The position numbers and the translations under genes are program-made. A stretch of DNA of 64,000 bases, from contig CAVXPD010000007.1 in NCBI GenBank assembly GCA_963763575.1, positions 1-64,000 on the forward strand, given 5' to 3'. The notes beneath the pieces were generated by a model. The model saw only the letters and a list, made by a program, of their open reading frames with translations, ran no database searches and was not told the origin of the DNA. Shown here piece after piece: positions 44,311-53,521 of the stretch (the stretch's first letter is position 1; the number at the start of each line of letters is the position of its first letter). Origin of the DNA: Bog-473 sp963763575 (GTDB lineage: Bacteria; Actinomycetota; Acidimicrobiia; Acidimicrobiales; RAAP-2).

Positions 44311-46155
44311 ATGGGAACCCGCGACGACATCCGCAACGTAGCCATCGTGGCCCACGTCGACCACGGCAAGACCACCCTGGTCGACGCGCTGTTGCGCCAG
44401 ACCGGGGCGTTCGGCGCGCACCAGGAGCTCACCGACCGGGTCATGGACTCGGGCGACCTCGAGCGGGAGAAGGGCATCACCATCCTGGCCAAGAACACGG
44501 CCGTCCGCTGGCAGGGCGTGAAGATCAACATCGTCGACACGCCGGGTCACGCCGATTTCGGGGGCGAGGTCGAGCGCGGCCTCACCATGGTCGACGGGGT
44601 CCTCCTCCTCGTCGACGCCTCCGAGGGCCCGCTGCCCCAGACCCGCTTCGTGCTGCGCAAGGCCCTCGAGGCGCGCCTGCCCGTCGTGCTGGTGGTCAAC
44701 AAAGTGGACCGGTCCGACGCCCGTATCGCCGAAGTGGTGCACCAGGTCGAGGAGCTCTTCTTGGACCTCGACGCCGACGAGGACCAGATCGACTTCCCCA
44801 TCCTCTACGCCAACGCCAAGGCGGGCTGGGTGAGTACCGAGCCGGGCGTCGAGGGGACGAACGTCGAGCCTCTCTTCCGTGCCATCGTCGATCACGTCCC
44901 CGCTCCGTCGTTCGACGAAGAGGCGCCCACCCAAGCGCTCGTGTGCAACCTTTCCGCATCGCCCTACGTGGGCCGCCTGGCGGTGTGCCGCGTGTACAAC
45001 GGGACGCTGTACAAGGGCGGCATCGTGGGTTGGTGCCGGCTCGACGGCACCGTCGAGCGCGCCAAGCTCACCGAGCTCTACGTCACCGAGGCCCTCGACC
45101 AGGTGCCAGCCGACTCGGCGGGCCCGGGCGAGATCGTCTCGGTGGCGGGACTGGCCGAGGTGACCATCGGCGAGACGCTGGCCGATCCGGACGACCCGGT
45201 CGCGCTCCCGGCCATCACGGTGGACGAACCGAGCCTTGCCATGACCATTGGCATCAACACGTCACCGCTGTCCGGTCAGGACGGCACAAAGGTGACGGCG
45301 CGGTTGCTGAAGGGTCGTCTGGACGCGGAGCTGGTGGGCAACGTCGCCATCCGGGTCCTTCCCACCGATCGTCCCGACATGTGGGAGGTGCTCGGAAGGG
45401 GCGAATTGCAGCTGGCCGTCCTCGTGGAGACCATGCGGCGCGAAGGATTCGAGCTGACGGTCGGCAAGCCGCAGGTCGTGACGCGTGAGATCGACGGCAA
45501 GGTGTACGAGCCGGTGGAGCGAGTCAGCATCGACGCGCCCGACGAGTATCTCGGAGTCGTGACGCAACTCCTCGCGCTGCGTAAGGGGTCCATGCTCGAG
45601 ATGGTCAACCACGGCACGGGCTGGGTGCGGCTCGACTACCGCGTCCCGGCGCGGGGCCTGATCGGCTTCCGCACCGAATTCCTGACCGAGACGCGGGGCA
45701 CCGGGATCCTGCACCACGTCTTCGACGGGTGGGAGCCCTGGCGCGGCGAGTTGCGGGCGCGACGCAACGGCTCCATGGTGGCCGACCGCCGCGGCGTCAC
45801 GACAACCTTCGCCCTGATGAACTTGCAAGAGCGCGGGAGCTTGATCGTCGGGCCGGCCGAAGAGGTCTACGAGGGGATGATCGTGGGCGAGAATGCCAGG
45901 GCCGAGGAGATGGACGTGAATCCCACGAAGGAGAAGAAGCTCACCAACATGCGCTCGTCGACGGCGGAGGAGTTCGAGCGGCTGACGCCGGCGCTGGCCT
46001 TTTCGTTGGAACGCGCCCTCGAGTTCATTGCCGAGGACGAGTGCGTGGAGGTGACCCCCAAGGTCGTGAGACTGCGCAAGGTGATCCTGGACCAGGCGAC
46101 GCGGGGTCGGCTGCGCAGCAGGGCCCGGGACCGCGACCAGTCGGGCAAGGGATAA
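44311..46155 (+). CDS. typA: GTP-binding ribosome-associated protein TypA/BipA
   Basis: The 614-aa translational GTPase has G1 AHVDHGKTTL, G2 in EKGITILAKN, G3 DTPGHADF and G4 NKVD, then domain II, EF-G-like domains III and V, and the BipA-specific C-terminal domain (VNHGTGWVRLDYRVPARGLIGFRTEFLTETRG). It binds the 70S ribosome and helps 50S assembly under stress or cold. TATCGT 10 bp upstream of the ATG may be its -10. Length and motifs are standard. Confidence 0.95.
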   Translation: MGTRDDIRNVAIVAHVDHGKTTLVDALLRQTGAFGAHQELTDRVMDSGDLEREKGITILAKNTAVRWQGVKINIVDTPGHADFGGEVERGLTMVDGVLLLVDASEGPLPQTRFVLRKALEARLPVVLVVNKVDRSDARIAEVVHQVEELFLDLDADEDQIDFPILYANAKAGWVSTEPGVEGTNVEPLFRAIVDHVPAPSFDEEAPTQALVCNLSASPYVGRLAVCRVYNGTLYKGGIVGWCRLDGTVERAKLTELYVTEALDQVPADSAGPGEIVSVAGLAEVTIGETLADPDDPVALPAITVDEPSLAMTIGINTSPLSGQDGTKVTARLLKGRLDAELVGNVAIRVLPTDRPDMWEVLGRGELQLAVLVETMRREGFELTVGKPQVVTREIDGKVYEPVERVSIDAPDEYLGVVTQLLALRKGSMLEMVNHGTGWVRLDYRVPARGLIGFRTEFLTETRGTGILHHVFDGWEPWRGELRARRNGSMVADRRGVTTTFALMNLQERGSLIVGPAEEVYEGMIVGENARAEEMDVNPTKEKKLTNMRSSTAEEFERLTPALAFSLERALEFIAEDECVEVTPKVVRLRKVILDQATRGRLRSRARDRDQSGKG

Positions 46156-46174
46156 CCCGGCAGGGAGGCATGGC

Positions 46175-46657
46175 ATGGTCGCAGGGAGGGTGCGCAACGT
46201 CGGCTTCGACCACATGACGGTCGTCGTCACGGACCTCGACGAGGCGCGCCGGTTCTTCGGGCTGCTCGGCTTCGCCGAACGCCTGGCGGTGGTGGCCCAG
46301 GGCGAGGAGATCGCCCGCTACATGGGCATCGAGGGCTGGGAGGCCGACCACGTGACCCTCGCGCTCGAGGGGGCGACCACCCACCAGGAGGTGCAGTTGC
46401 TCCGCTTCCACCGTCCGGCCCCGGCGCCGGACGAGGGGGCCGGCTCGTTGACGCGCATCGGCTTCAACCACGTGTGCTTCCGGGTAGAGGACCTCGACGC
46501 GATGTTGGCGCACCTGGCGGACCACGGCATCAGGCCCCGCAACGAGGTCATGGACTTCCACGACCGGCGGCTCGTGTTCCTCGATGGACCGGGCGTCGTG
46601 GTGGAGCTCGCCGAGTGGCTCAGGGGTCCCGGCGCCGAGGCGTCACGTAGCATTTGA
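46175..46657 (+). CDS. VOC-family (glyoxalase-like) protein
   Basis: The 160-aa protein has the paired beta-alpha-beta-beta-beta modules of the vicinal oxygen chelate fold: GFDHMTVVVTDLDEARRFFGLLGF and GFNHVCFRVEDLDAMLAHL. Candidate metal ligands are His14, His in TTHQEVQLL, His in GFNHV and Glu in VVVELAEW. It starts 19 bp after typA behind GGGAGG and is probably co-transcribed. Substrate unknown. Confidence 0.8.
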   Translation: MVAGRVRNVGFDHMTVVVTDLDEARRFFGLLGFAERLAVVAQGEEIARYMGIEGWEADHVTLALEGATTHQEVQLLRFHRPAPAPDEGAGSLTRIGFNHVCFRVEDLDAMLAHLADHGIRPRNEVMDFHDRRLVFLDGPGVVVELAEWLRGPGAEASRSI

Positions 46658-46667
46658 ACGTCACCCC

Positions 46668-46752
46668 GGAGGGATGGCAGAGCGGACGAATGCACAGCTC
46701 TTGAAAAGCTGCGAGGTGCAAGCCTCCGTGGGTTCGAATCCCACTCCCTCCG
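46668..46752 (+). tRNA. tRNA-Ser (anticodon TGA)
   Basis: The 85-nt tRNA with a long variable arm has acceptor stem GGAGGGA/TCCCTCC, anticodon stem CAGCT/AGCTG with loop CTTGAAA (anticodon TGA at 46702-46704) and T arm GTGGGTTCGAATCCCAC. Discriminator G; CCA is not encoded. It reads UCA/UCN serine codons. It marks the boundary between the typA region and the accessory stretch on the right. Confidence 0.95.
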
Positions 46753-46830
46753 CTCCGCACCACTCCCTCCGCTCCGCACCACTCCCTCCCTCCGGGATCC
46801 CTCCCTCCGCTCCGACATCCCTCCACTCGT
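46741..46830 (+). repeat. Tandem copies of the tRNA-Ser 3' end
   Basis: The 19-bp unit CCACTCCCTCCGCTCCGCA, which starts inside the tRNA T stem, is present at 46741-46759 and again at 46760-46778, followed by partial copies (CCACTCCCTCC, CCCTCCCTCCGCTCCG, CATCCCTCCACTC). They look like slippage products or remnants of repeated insertions at the tRNA end. Confidence 0.7.
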
Positions 46831-46986
46831 TTCCTCGCGAAACCGGTCGCCTTTCCTTACGACACGCGACCAGGGGGCGCGTCTGTCCCGCGAGGCTCGA
46901 GTACGGGATTGTGGGCAAATGTGGTTCGCCACGGCGCTGCGGGATACGAGGCGTCATCGAACCGATTCGGATGCGAGGATGAGGCG

Positions 46987-47460
46987 ATGGTCGAGCCGGA
47001 AACAGCAGAGTGCTTCATCTGCCAGAAGCATCAGCTCGGAGACCGGGCTGAGGGTGGCGTGCTGTTCGAAGATGACCTCGTCTACGTTGGGCACGTCCAC
47101 ACGCTTCGAGGTCCGACGGCTTACCGCGGACATCTTGTCGTCGAGCCGATACGGCACGTCTCAGGGATCGGCGACCTCGACATGCCGGAGGCATCGGCCC
47201 TCGGCCGAGCCTGCAGCCTGGTGGCGCGGCTCCTTCAAGATGTCGGGGCTGCCGAACACGTCTACCTGTACGCAACAGGCGACGAAGTGCCACACCTGCA
47301 CGTGCATCTCGTACCCCGCTACCCGAATACGCCACGAGAGCACTGGGGCCCTGCCGTCACGAGGTGGACGCAAGCCCCGCGTGTCGATCCCGGGGCGATG
47401 AGAGCGTTGGTATCTGACTTCCGGAGTCATCTGGACCTCGGTTCAGGCAGGTATCCCTGA
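46987..47460 (+). CDS. HIT-family protein
   Basis: This 157-aa HIT nucleotide hydrolase/transferase has CFICQKH at the start, GHLVVEPIRHV and the catalytic triad motif HLHVHLVPR. The family cleaves AMP from dinucleotides, AMP-lysine or GDP-sugars. I chose the ATG at 46987, which places the CxxC-like start as in relatives; the open frame begins 26 codons earlier. Confidence 0.82.
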   Translation: MVEPETAECFICQKHQLGDRAEGGVLFEDDLVYVGHVHTLRGPTAYRGHLVVEPIRHVSGIGDLDMPEASALGRACSLVARLLQDVGAAEHVYLYATGDEVPHLHVHLVPRYPNTPREHWGPAVTRWTQAPRVDPGAMRALVSDFRSHLDLGSGRYP

Positions 47461-47504
47461 CCGCCTGAATCCACTTCGGTTCGGGCGCCATGGCAGATAT
47501 CAAA

Positions 47505-48185
47505 TCAATCTCGTATCGCCACGAGATGTACCAGCTGCCCCACGGTCACCGATGTGACGGAAAAGCACGCGGACGCGAAGGCAGTCTCGAACTCATTCGG
47601 ACTCCGGCGACGGTCCACCAGGTCGTAGGCCCGTCCATCGTTGCTCCGGGTCTCGATCTCGGGCCCGGGTTCGTGGGCAGCGCCTTCGGCGACGAAGAAC
47701 GAAGCGCCGGGACGCAAAGCGTCGTGCAGCGACGCGAGCAAGTGAGGCAGCACCTCGTCGGGTACATGCTCCAAGAAGAAGAACGCCACGGCCGAGTCCC
47801 ACAGTTGCCTCGGCTGCCACCGCCACAAATCGACGACCTCGAATTCGACCTTGGTGGCCCGAGCGCCCAGGCGCGCCCGAGCGATCCTTAAGACCTCGGG
47901 TGAGGCGTCGAGCGCCCACAGCCGCTGCACCCGGTCTACGACGCGCCCGGTCCAGTATCCCGTGCCGGCTCCGAGCTCCACGCAGTCGCCACGAACGGGC
48001 GCTGCGGAGAGCGCTCTATCAACCACGGCCAGGTCGGCGATCCACCGGGCGTTCAGCAGCGGCCCGCGGTCGTAGTCGCCAGCGCAGTCATAGGCATCGT
48101 CGTACCAGGGCGCACGAGCGCGGTAATAGGCGATCTGGTCTGCGCCGACCGATTCGAGAGTCTCAGTTCTCGAGAAGTCGAGCAC
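47505..48185 (-). CDS. Class I SAM-dependent methyltransferase
   Basis: The 226-aa protein has YYRARAPWYDDAYD near the N-terminus, VELGAGTGYWTGRV (motif I), LWALDASPEVL (motif II) and ALRPGASFFVAEGA. The N-terminal YYxxRAxxYD pattern is typical of small-molecule methyltransferases in actinobacteria. Starts with GTG. Converges on the HIT gene. Confidence 0.8.
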   Translation of the reverse strand: MLDFSRTETLESVGADQIAYYRARAPWYDDAYDCAGDYDRGPLLNARWIADLAVVDRALSAAPVRGDCVELGAGTGYWTGRVVDRVQRLWALDASPEVLRIARARLGARATKVEFEVVDLWRWQPRQLWDSAVAFFFLEHVPDEVLPHLLASLHDALRPGASFFVAEGAAHEPGPEIETRSNDGRAYDLVDRRRSPNEFETAFASACFSVTSVTVGQLVHLVAIRD

Positions 48186-48472
48186 TCTCGCTGCGCGTGG
48201 TCGGCGAATGGCCGCGTCGGGGATTCGGTGATGGCATCGCGAACATCCTCCCGGTCACCTCGGTCGCCCGCAACACTGCAACCGCAACGTCCCGATCGCC
48301 GGACTTGGGGCCGCTGAGTCAGTTGTGTGTTGCACCGGGACCCATGGGTCAGAGAGACCTTAGGCTCCTTCACCCGTACAGACAGCGAACAAGGTGTCTC
48401 AGGGTCGACAGTATGACGCAGGGAGATGAAGTCGGTCTGGCGGCTTTACCGCCTCCTCGCTGCCGGATAGGG

Positions 48473-49177
48473 CTACGACTGCAGCACTGCGAGGCGCCGG
48501 CTCAGGTTGACCGCGTGATCGCCGATGCGTTCGTAAAAGCGCGAGATCAACGTGACCTGAGCGGCAACGGTGGTCGGCATGTCCCCCTTTGCGATCTCAT
48601 TAGTGAGACGGTCGTGCAAGATGTCCAACTCCTCGTCCTCTTCTTCAAGGTCCAAAGACGCCGCGTCCTCTTCAACGTAGGAGGCACCGACTGTCTGCCA
48701 CATCTCGGCGGCCACTTCTGACATTCGTTGGACGATCCCGCGCTCAGTGGGCGTCATCTTGGAACCAATGTTGGTAAGTGCTCGTTGTGCGATGTGCTCG
48801 GCGAGATCGGCGCTGCGCTCGAGTTCGGGAAGTATCAAGAGGACGCCGACGAGCTGCCTCACCCGCTCCCGGTCGAGATCCTCGGTGTCCATTTGAGACC
48901 AGACCATCAGCTCAACCTCAGCTGTGAGGTCGTCGACCTCCTGGTCCCCGTCGACCACCTGCTCGGCGAGATCCATGTCCCCGTTGAGGAGCGCAAACGT
49001 CGCCCGCGCCAGGGCCTCACGCACCTGGGCAAAGAGTTTGAGAACGAGTTCTTCAATGGAGCGCACCGGAACAGAAGATACCCAATCCGGCCGTTGGACA
49101 TGTTCTGTCCTAACGAGGACTCCAGGCTGTTCTGGGGTGTAATCGGGTGCCTCAGAATTACACCGGGTCGGCGACAT
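48473..49177 (-). CDS. phoU: PhoU-family protein
   Basis: The helical protein is up to 234 residues long, with two PhoU repeats: SIEELVLKLFAQVREALARATFALLNGDMDLAEQVVDGDQEVDDL and VAAQVTLISRFYERIGDHAVNLSRR, the latter carrying the metal-binding E-R-I-x-D-H motif. PhoU tunes phosphate uptake and PhoR signalling; no pst or phoB/R genes are adjacent. The start is uncertain (codon 1 at 49177 or an internal one near the first repeat). Confidence 0.85.
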   Translation of the reverse strand: MSPTRCNSEAPDYTPEQPGVLVRTEHVQRPDWVSSVPVRSIEELVLKLFAQVREALARATFALLNGDMDLAEQVVDGDQEVDDLTAEVELMVWSQMDTEDLDRERVRQLVGVLLILPELERSADLAEHIAQRALTNIGSKMTPTERGIVQRMSEVAAEMWQTVGASYVEEDAASLDLEEEDEELDILHDRLTNEIAKGDMPTTVAAQVTLISRFYERIGDHAVNLSRRLAVLQS

Positions 49178-49260
49178 TCGTGAACGTTCCCGACAAGGTC
49201 GAGGTCGGTATGGACAGACTTAGAGTCGTCTCTCCAAACGATCATTTGTGGCGTTGGCAG

Positions 49261-49266
49261 TAGTTT
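49261..49266 (+). promoter_or_regulatory. -10 box TAGTTT
   Basis: TAGTTT lies 7 bp before the ATG at 49274 and supports that start over the TTG at 49265 within the box. Confidence 0.45.
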
Positions 49267-49273
49267 GAGTCCC

Positions 49274-49900
49274 ATGACGGAGTCCGACATCGAGTTCGTC
49301 CTGTTCGATCTCGGAGGAGTCCTGATCGAGCTCGGACAACTCGGCGACCTTCAAGAGTTGACCGGGTTCGTCGGTGACACAGATACATGGCGGCAGATTC
49401 TGGAGCCCTGGATTCGTCGATTCGAAAGGGGTGAATGCTCGGCGAACGAGTTTTCGGCTGGAGTCGTTGCCGACTGGCGGGTGGACATCACGCCAACGCG
49501 GTGGTTAGAAGTCCTCCAAGCATGGCCGATCGGCCCCTATCCCGGCACGACTGAACTTCTCTTGAGGCTTCACCAAGCCGTGGCGATCGGATGCTTGAGC
49601 AACACGAACGCCTTGCACTGGAAGGACCAGAGTGCACGGTGGCCAATGCTCGAGATCTTCGATTACCGATTCCTCTCCTTTGAAATGGGTCTCAGAAAAC
49701 CGGAAATCGCGATCTACCGAGCCGTCGCCGACCGCCTGCCATTTGACCCCGAGCGGGTTCTCTTCATGGACGATCTCGCCGTGAATATCGATGCGGCTCG
49801 CGCCTTCGGATTCCGGTCTGAGCAAGTCCGAGGCCTCGATGAGGTGGTGACAGCGCTCAAGGACTTTGGAGTGCTCGCCGCTTCGGAGGGAATCCCCTGA
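49274..49900 (+). CDS. HAD-superfamily hydrolase
   Basis: The 208-aa protein has HAD motif I LFDLGGVLIE, motif II CLSNTN, motif III Lys in GLRKPE.AIY, and motif IV VLFMDDLAVN. The first Asp-x-Gly (D-L-G) form and the GVL..L cap resemble the epoxide-hydrolase-like/YihX branch (small-molecule phosphatases). Single gene with its own TAGTTT promoter box. Confidence 0.83.
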   Translation: MTESDIEFVLFDLGGVLIELGQLGDLQELTGFVGDTDTWRQILEPWIRRFERGECSANEFSAGVVADWRVDITPTRWLEVLQAWPIGPYPGTTELLLRLHQAVAIGCLSNTNALHWKDQSARWPMLEIFDYRFLSFEMGLRKPEIAIYRAVADRLPFDPERVLFMDDLAVNIDAARAFGFRSEQVRGLDEVVTALKDFGVLAASEGIP

Positions 49901-49936
49901 CCGGCTCCGATCGATGCGGCTACGTGGGACAAAGCG

Positions 49937-50590
49937 TCAGGTGCCGTGAGCGGCAGAAGAAACCAAGCGGGGCAGGAGGCGCATGTCGTCAAAGACGTGG
50001 ACCCCCTCCCCCTGAAGGCGCTCAACCGGGACTACGCCACCGGCGAAGGCGAATGCTCCCATCCCGGCAGCGATTGCCGCCTCGACTCCGGCCGGGCTGT
50101 CTTCGACGACTGCACAAGCCCCAGGTGGGACGCCCATTCGCTTGGCCGCGTGCAAGAACAAGTCCGGTGCCGGCTTGCCTCTCGTCACGTCCTGCACACT
50201 GAAAATGCGGTCTTGAAAGCGCTCGAGGAGCCCGGTAAGTCCGAGCGAGGAACGTATCTTGGCGTGGGTCCCGCTCGATGCGACGCAGAAGGGTGTTTCG
50301 ATGCCGTCCAAAGCGTCGACAATGCCTTCGACCGGCCGAAGTTCTCGCTCAAAAACCTCTCGGTAGCGGGACTCGAACTCTCCCTCCCAGTCGATGGGTC
50401 TCCCGAGCTGCTCCTCAACCGCCATCCTCATGTATTCAGCAGATCGTCCGACAAACCGCTCGACCACCTCTGCCTCGGTGAGCTGCCATCCCAGGGTGCC
50501 CAAGATCCCCACCTCCGTCCGTACGACCAGCCGCTCACTGTCAACCAGGACTCCGTCGCAATCGAAGATGACGAGTTCGTAGGAGCACAC
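49937..50590 (-). CDS. HAD-family phosphatase, beta-phosphoglucomutase-like
   Basis: The protein has 217 residues. Motif I is IFDCDGVLVDSE, motif II ASSGTHAKI, motif III GKPAPDLFL and motif IV VVEDSPAGV. The helical cap follows motif I, as in sugar-phosphate phosphatases such as YieH-like enzymes. The GTG at 50590 is preferred because it places motif I ten residues in; the open frame begins at a TTG six codons earlier. Convergent with the other HAD gene. Confidence 0.83.
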   Translation of the reverse strand: MCSYELVIFDCDGVLVDSERLVVRTEVGILGTLGWQLTEAEVVERFVGRSAEYMRMAVEEQLGRPIDWEGEFESRYREVFERELRPVEGIVDALDGIETPFCVASSGTHAKIRSSLGLTGLLERFQDRIFSVQDVTRGKPAPDLFLHAAKRMGVPPGACAVVEDSPAGVEAAIAAGMGAFAFAGGVVPVERLQGEGVHVFDDMRLLPRLVSSAAHGT

Positions 50591-50692
50591 GATTAGTGAC
50601 CGTAGCAAGCGGGATCAGTTCTCAAAATACGCAGGTGTCCGGACACCGGGAGGGTGCCGCTATCGATCCGACTCCATAGGCGGAGTCGGAAC

Positions 50693-50941
50693 TCACGCTC
50701 TCCCAGCGTGTCGAAGGGCGTCTGCGTTCCTGTTCGCCGTCGGAGACCCAGGATCAGTGTCGAATACGGCAACGACTGATAGTCCGGGATCACGCCTCAC
50801 CGCAGTCTTCACAGCCCGCCATGCGGCCAGATGTGGATTCCGCGCTTCGTGCCTCTGACGGGCGGCAAGTACCTCGTCAGACGTAACCCAATGTTCGTCG
50901 GAGGACTCATACCCCACTATCGGTGTAGTTCCGTCGTGCAT
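50693..50941 (-). CDS. Possible small hypothetical protein, 82 aa
   Basis: The open frame encodes MHDGTTPIVGYESS... and AAWRAVKTAVRRDPGLSVVAVFDTD. Composition is compatible with coding, but no family or ribosome site is evident. The surrounding 420 bp between the HAD and sulfotransferase genes holds nothing else I recognise. Confidence 0.25.
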   Translation of the reverse strand: MHDGTTPIVGYESSDEHWVTSDEVLAARQRHEARNPHLAAWRAVKTAVRRDPGLSVVAVFDTDPGSPTANRNADALRHAGRA

Positions 50942-51010
50942 CCAACTTCGTCTTGAGCCATCCTCGAACGCCGGCTAGACACCTGCCACCAGGAGTTGTG
51001 ATCCACGTCC

Positions 51011-51016
51011 TAGTCT
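51011..51016 (+). promoter_or_regulatory. -10 box TAGTCT, leaderless start
   Basis: TAGTCT, 6 bp, then the GTG at 51023. Confidence 0.5.
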
Positions 51017-51022
51017 CCGCTC

Positions 51023-51934
51023 GTGCCGGCTCAACCTTGTCGCTACACGTCCCCCGATGAGGACAGTGCGCGCTGGATCGGTTTTCCCTTCCGAGACGGG
51101 GACATCGTCATCAGTTCGAGATCGAAGATGGGGACCACGTGGGTGCAAATGATCTGCGCCCTCCTCATCTTTCAGACGCCAGACCTTCCCGATTCCATCT
51201 CCAACCTCTCGCCGTGGCTCGACTGGCTGATCACGCCTCGAGCCGATGTCTACGACCTCCTGGCAGCCCAGGGCCACCGAAGATTCATCAAAACGCACAC
51301 GCCACTTGACGGTCTCCCCAGGGACCCACGGGTCACCTTCATCGTCCCGGGGCGTCATCCATTGGATACGGCCGTCTCGCTCTATTACCACAGCGCGAAC
51401 CTGAATCGGGAGACGATCCGTAGACTGTCCGGGCACCCCGACCCCGGTCCGATTTCGCGGCGGCGACCTCCGCTCCACGAGTGGCTGGTCCAGTGGATCG
51501 ACGACGAGGCCGATCCCGCGCAGTCTCTCGACTCACTGCCGGGGGTCCTGTGGCATCTCACCGACGCCTGGTCTCGTCGAGAGACACAAGATGTCGCCCT
51601 CGTTCACTACGACGATCTGATGAATGACCTCGGCGCTCAGATGCGGCGGCTTGCGGCACGGCTCCGTGTCGTCGTGCCGGCGGAGACCTGGCCCACTCTG
51701 ACCAAGGCGGCATCGTTCGTGCAGATGCGAACACGGGCTGGCGCAATAGTCCCCGATCCTTCGGGCATTTTGATGGACAGGAGCGCGTTCTTTCGGAGAG
51801 GTTCGTCAGGTGCGGGGGCTGAAACCCTGACCACCGTTGAGCTCGAGCACTACTACGAGCGGGTTGCCACCCTGGCGCCGCCTGATCTCCTGAAATGGCT
51901 GCATCATGGATCGGGTGTTTCGGATGGAGGGTAA
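51023..51934 (+). CDS. Sulfotransferase-domain protein
   Basis: The 303-aa protein has the PAPS-binding loop SKMGTTWVQ (residues 34-42, the PKxGTTW site) and the 3'-phosphate-binding stretch FIVPGRHPLDTAVSLY. HTPLDGLP carries the candidate catalytic His. It is related to cytosolic aryl/alkyl sulfotransferases, which sulfate hydroxyl groups of small molecules. The GTG start is supported by the TAGTCT box. Confidence 0.83.
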   Translation: MPAQPCRYTSPDEDSARWIGFPFRDGDIVISSRSKMGTTWVQMICALLIFQTPDLPDSISNLSPWLDWLITPRADVYDLLAAQGHRRFIKTHTPLDGLPRDPRVTFIVPGRHPLDTAVSLYYHSANLNRETIRRLSGHPDPGPISRRRPPLHEWLVQWIDDEADPAQSLDSLPGVLWHLTDAWSRRETQDVALVHYDDLMNDLGAQMRRLAARLRVVVPAETWPTLTKAASFVQMRTRAGAIVPDPSGILMDRSAFFRRGSSGAGAETLTTVELEHYYERVATLAPPDLLKWLHHGSGVSDGG

Positions 51935-52173
51935 GTCGCTTTAGCGTCCCCGATGAGACTGGAAGGACGAATGCCCCAGACGGACCATCTGCACTACGCA
52001 TGATGGTTTGGCGCACCCGGACAGGAACCAGTCGAGCGGGTCGTCGCAGAACTGATCCGCGAAGACGACCGCTCTCTCACGCCCCGCTGTGCGGTTTCGA
52101 TGAAGCTGGGTCTTCCTGGATGTCCCCGTAGGACACATCGGATCGGTGATGCATTGAAGAGTCGCATCAGCCT

Positions 52174-52806
52174 CTACCTGCGAGCGGCTGCTACCTGCCA
52201 GGCCAAGGCTCCCGTGGAGTCCCAAGTGATGTCTATGACTTCGGGTTCGATGGATTCGATTTCCCATCCCGCGGAAAACGCGACCCGAATCTCGCGTTGG
52301 GTCACGCGACGCGGCCCCCAGTCACCCGACTGTCGGTCGCTGAAGCAAAGCATGTGATATCGACCACCCGGGGTTACCACGGAAGCAAGGCTGGCAACGT
52401 AGCGCCCACGCTCATCGTCATCGAGTAGGTGGAAGAGCCCGCAGTCGAGCACGGTGTCGAACCGTTCAGCGAGGTCAACGAGACGAAGCGCATCTGCAAC
52501 GTAGAAGCGCGCCTCCACACCCCTTTGGGTCGCCTTCGTCTTGGCTAGCTCGATGGCCCGCACCGACGTGTCAATTCCCACCGCTTCGTAACCGAGTGAA
52601 GCGGCCAACAGGGCGTGTTCGCCGGTGCCACAACCGACATCGAGCACCCGGCCGAAAAGCCTCCCCGCCGTGGCCAGGTAGTCGAAAGCTGGTTGGGGTC
52701 GCCCGATGTCCCAGGCTGGGGTGCCGGACTCGTAGATGGCGTCGAAGTCGTGCTGTGGACGCAGTGAGCGATTCTCGGAGGGTCGTGAGGAACCACCAGC
52801 AGCCAT
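52174..52806 (-). CDS. Class I SAM-dependent methyltransferase (TehB/thiopurine-like)
   Basis: The 210-aa protein opens FDAIYESGTPAWDIGRPQP, then VLDVGCGTGEHALLAASLGYEAVGIDTS (motifs I-II) and FDTVLDCGLFHLLDDDERGRY. The PAWDIGxPQP entry is typical of the TehB/thiopurine-methyltransferase-like group, often linked to detoxification of thiols or metalloids. The start at 52806 is chosen because residues before it have no family match. The 239 bp to its right end hold only fragmentary open frames. Confidence 0.8.
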   Translation of the reverse strand: MAAGGSSRPSENRSLRPQHDFDAIYESGTPAWDIGRPQPAFDYLATAGRLFGRVLDVGCGTGEHALLAASLGYEAVGIDTSVRAIELAKTKATQRGVEARFYVADALRLVDLAERFDTVLDCGLFHLLDDDERGRYVASLASVVTPGGRYHMLCFSDRQSGDWGPRRVTQREIRVAFSAGWEIESIEPEVIDITWDSTGALAWQVAAARR

Positions 52807-53002
52807 ACCGACGTGCGTAGCACAGTGCCAGTGGCGACGGGCGGTCCGAAGGCCGGCGTCCTCGAACATCGGATCCGAGGCCCAGTTTGGATCGCGTCGG
52901 GCTGGGAAAGCTGCGTACGGATAATGCCGCGGGTGCATTCCAGGGCGCAGGCGACGATTCGTTGTCACCCTGGACCTGATAGCCAAGAGATGCATCGAGT
53001 TT

Positions 53003-53455
53003 ATGACCGCCGAGTCAGCCTCAGACCGTCAGGAGCAGTGGGTGCTCGTCGTGCGGCGGTCGTTTGGCATACCGGACCTCGTTGGCAAAGAGGATCCTCG
53101 GAGAGCGCTTATCCAGTGCTGCCAGGAGCAGCTCGAAGACAATGGGTGGCAAGGCCCCGCACGCGCGATTGCTGAGCCGATGATGGACTCACTCTTGGCG
53201 TTCGGGGCAAACGGCGAGTTCGATGACCCTGTGTTTCCCTCTGAGCAAAGCGTTTCGGCTTCACCATTCAATACTCGAGACGCGGCACATCGGCTCATCG
53301 ACAAGGGTATGACGGTGGTTGACCCGGAACACCTTGTCTTCGACACAATCAGTGAGTACCCCCCAGAGGTCCTCGCTGCGGCCCAGAGAGTTCTAGACCG
53401 CGTATCCCAATACCTGGGCATGGAGCCATTCAGGGACCCTCGGGATGTCACATAA
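53003..53455 (+). CDS. Hypothetical protein, 150 aa
   Basis: The soluble acidic protein has EQWVLVVRRSFGIPDL, a helical DPRRALIQCCQEQLEDNGW segment and a C-terminal helix PEVLAAAQRVLDRVSQYLGM. Family not recognised. Codon usage and length suggest a real gene. Confidence 0.45.
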   Translation: MTAESASDRQEQWVLVVRRSFGIPDLVGKEDPRRALIQCCQEQLEDNGWQGPARAIAEPMMDSLLAFGANGEFDDPVFPSEQSVSASPFNTRDAAHRLIDKGMTVVDPEHLVFDTISEYPPEVLAAAQRVLDRVSQYLGMEPFRDPRDVT

Positions 53456-53521
53456 CGCAGATGGGTGCGGGGTCCTGTCCCCACTGGCTCGGTTCTTCAG
53501 GCGGGCTTAACCTCTGAGTTC

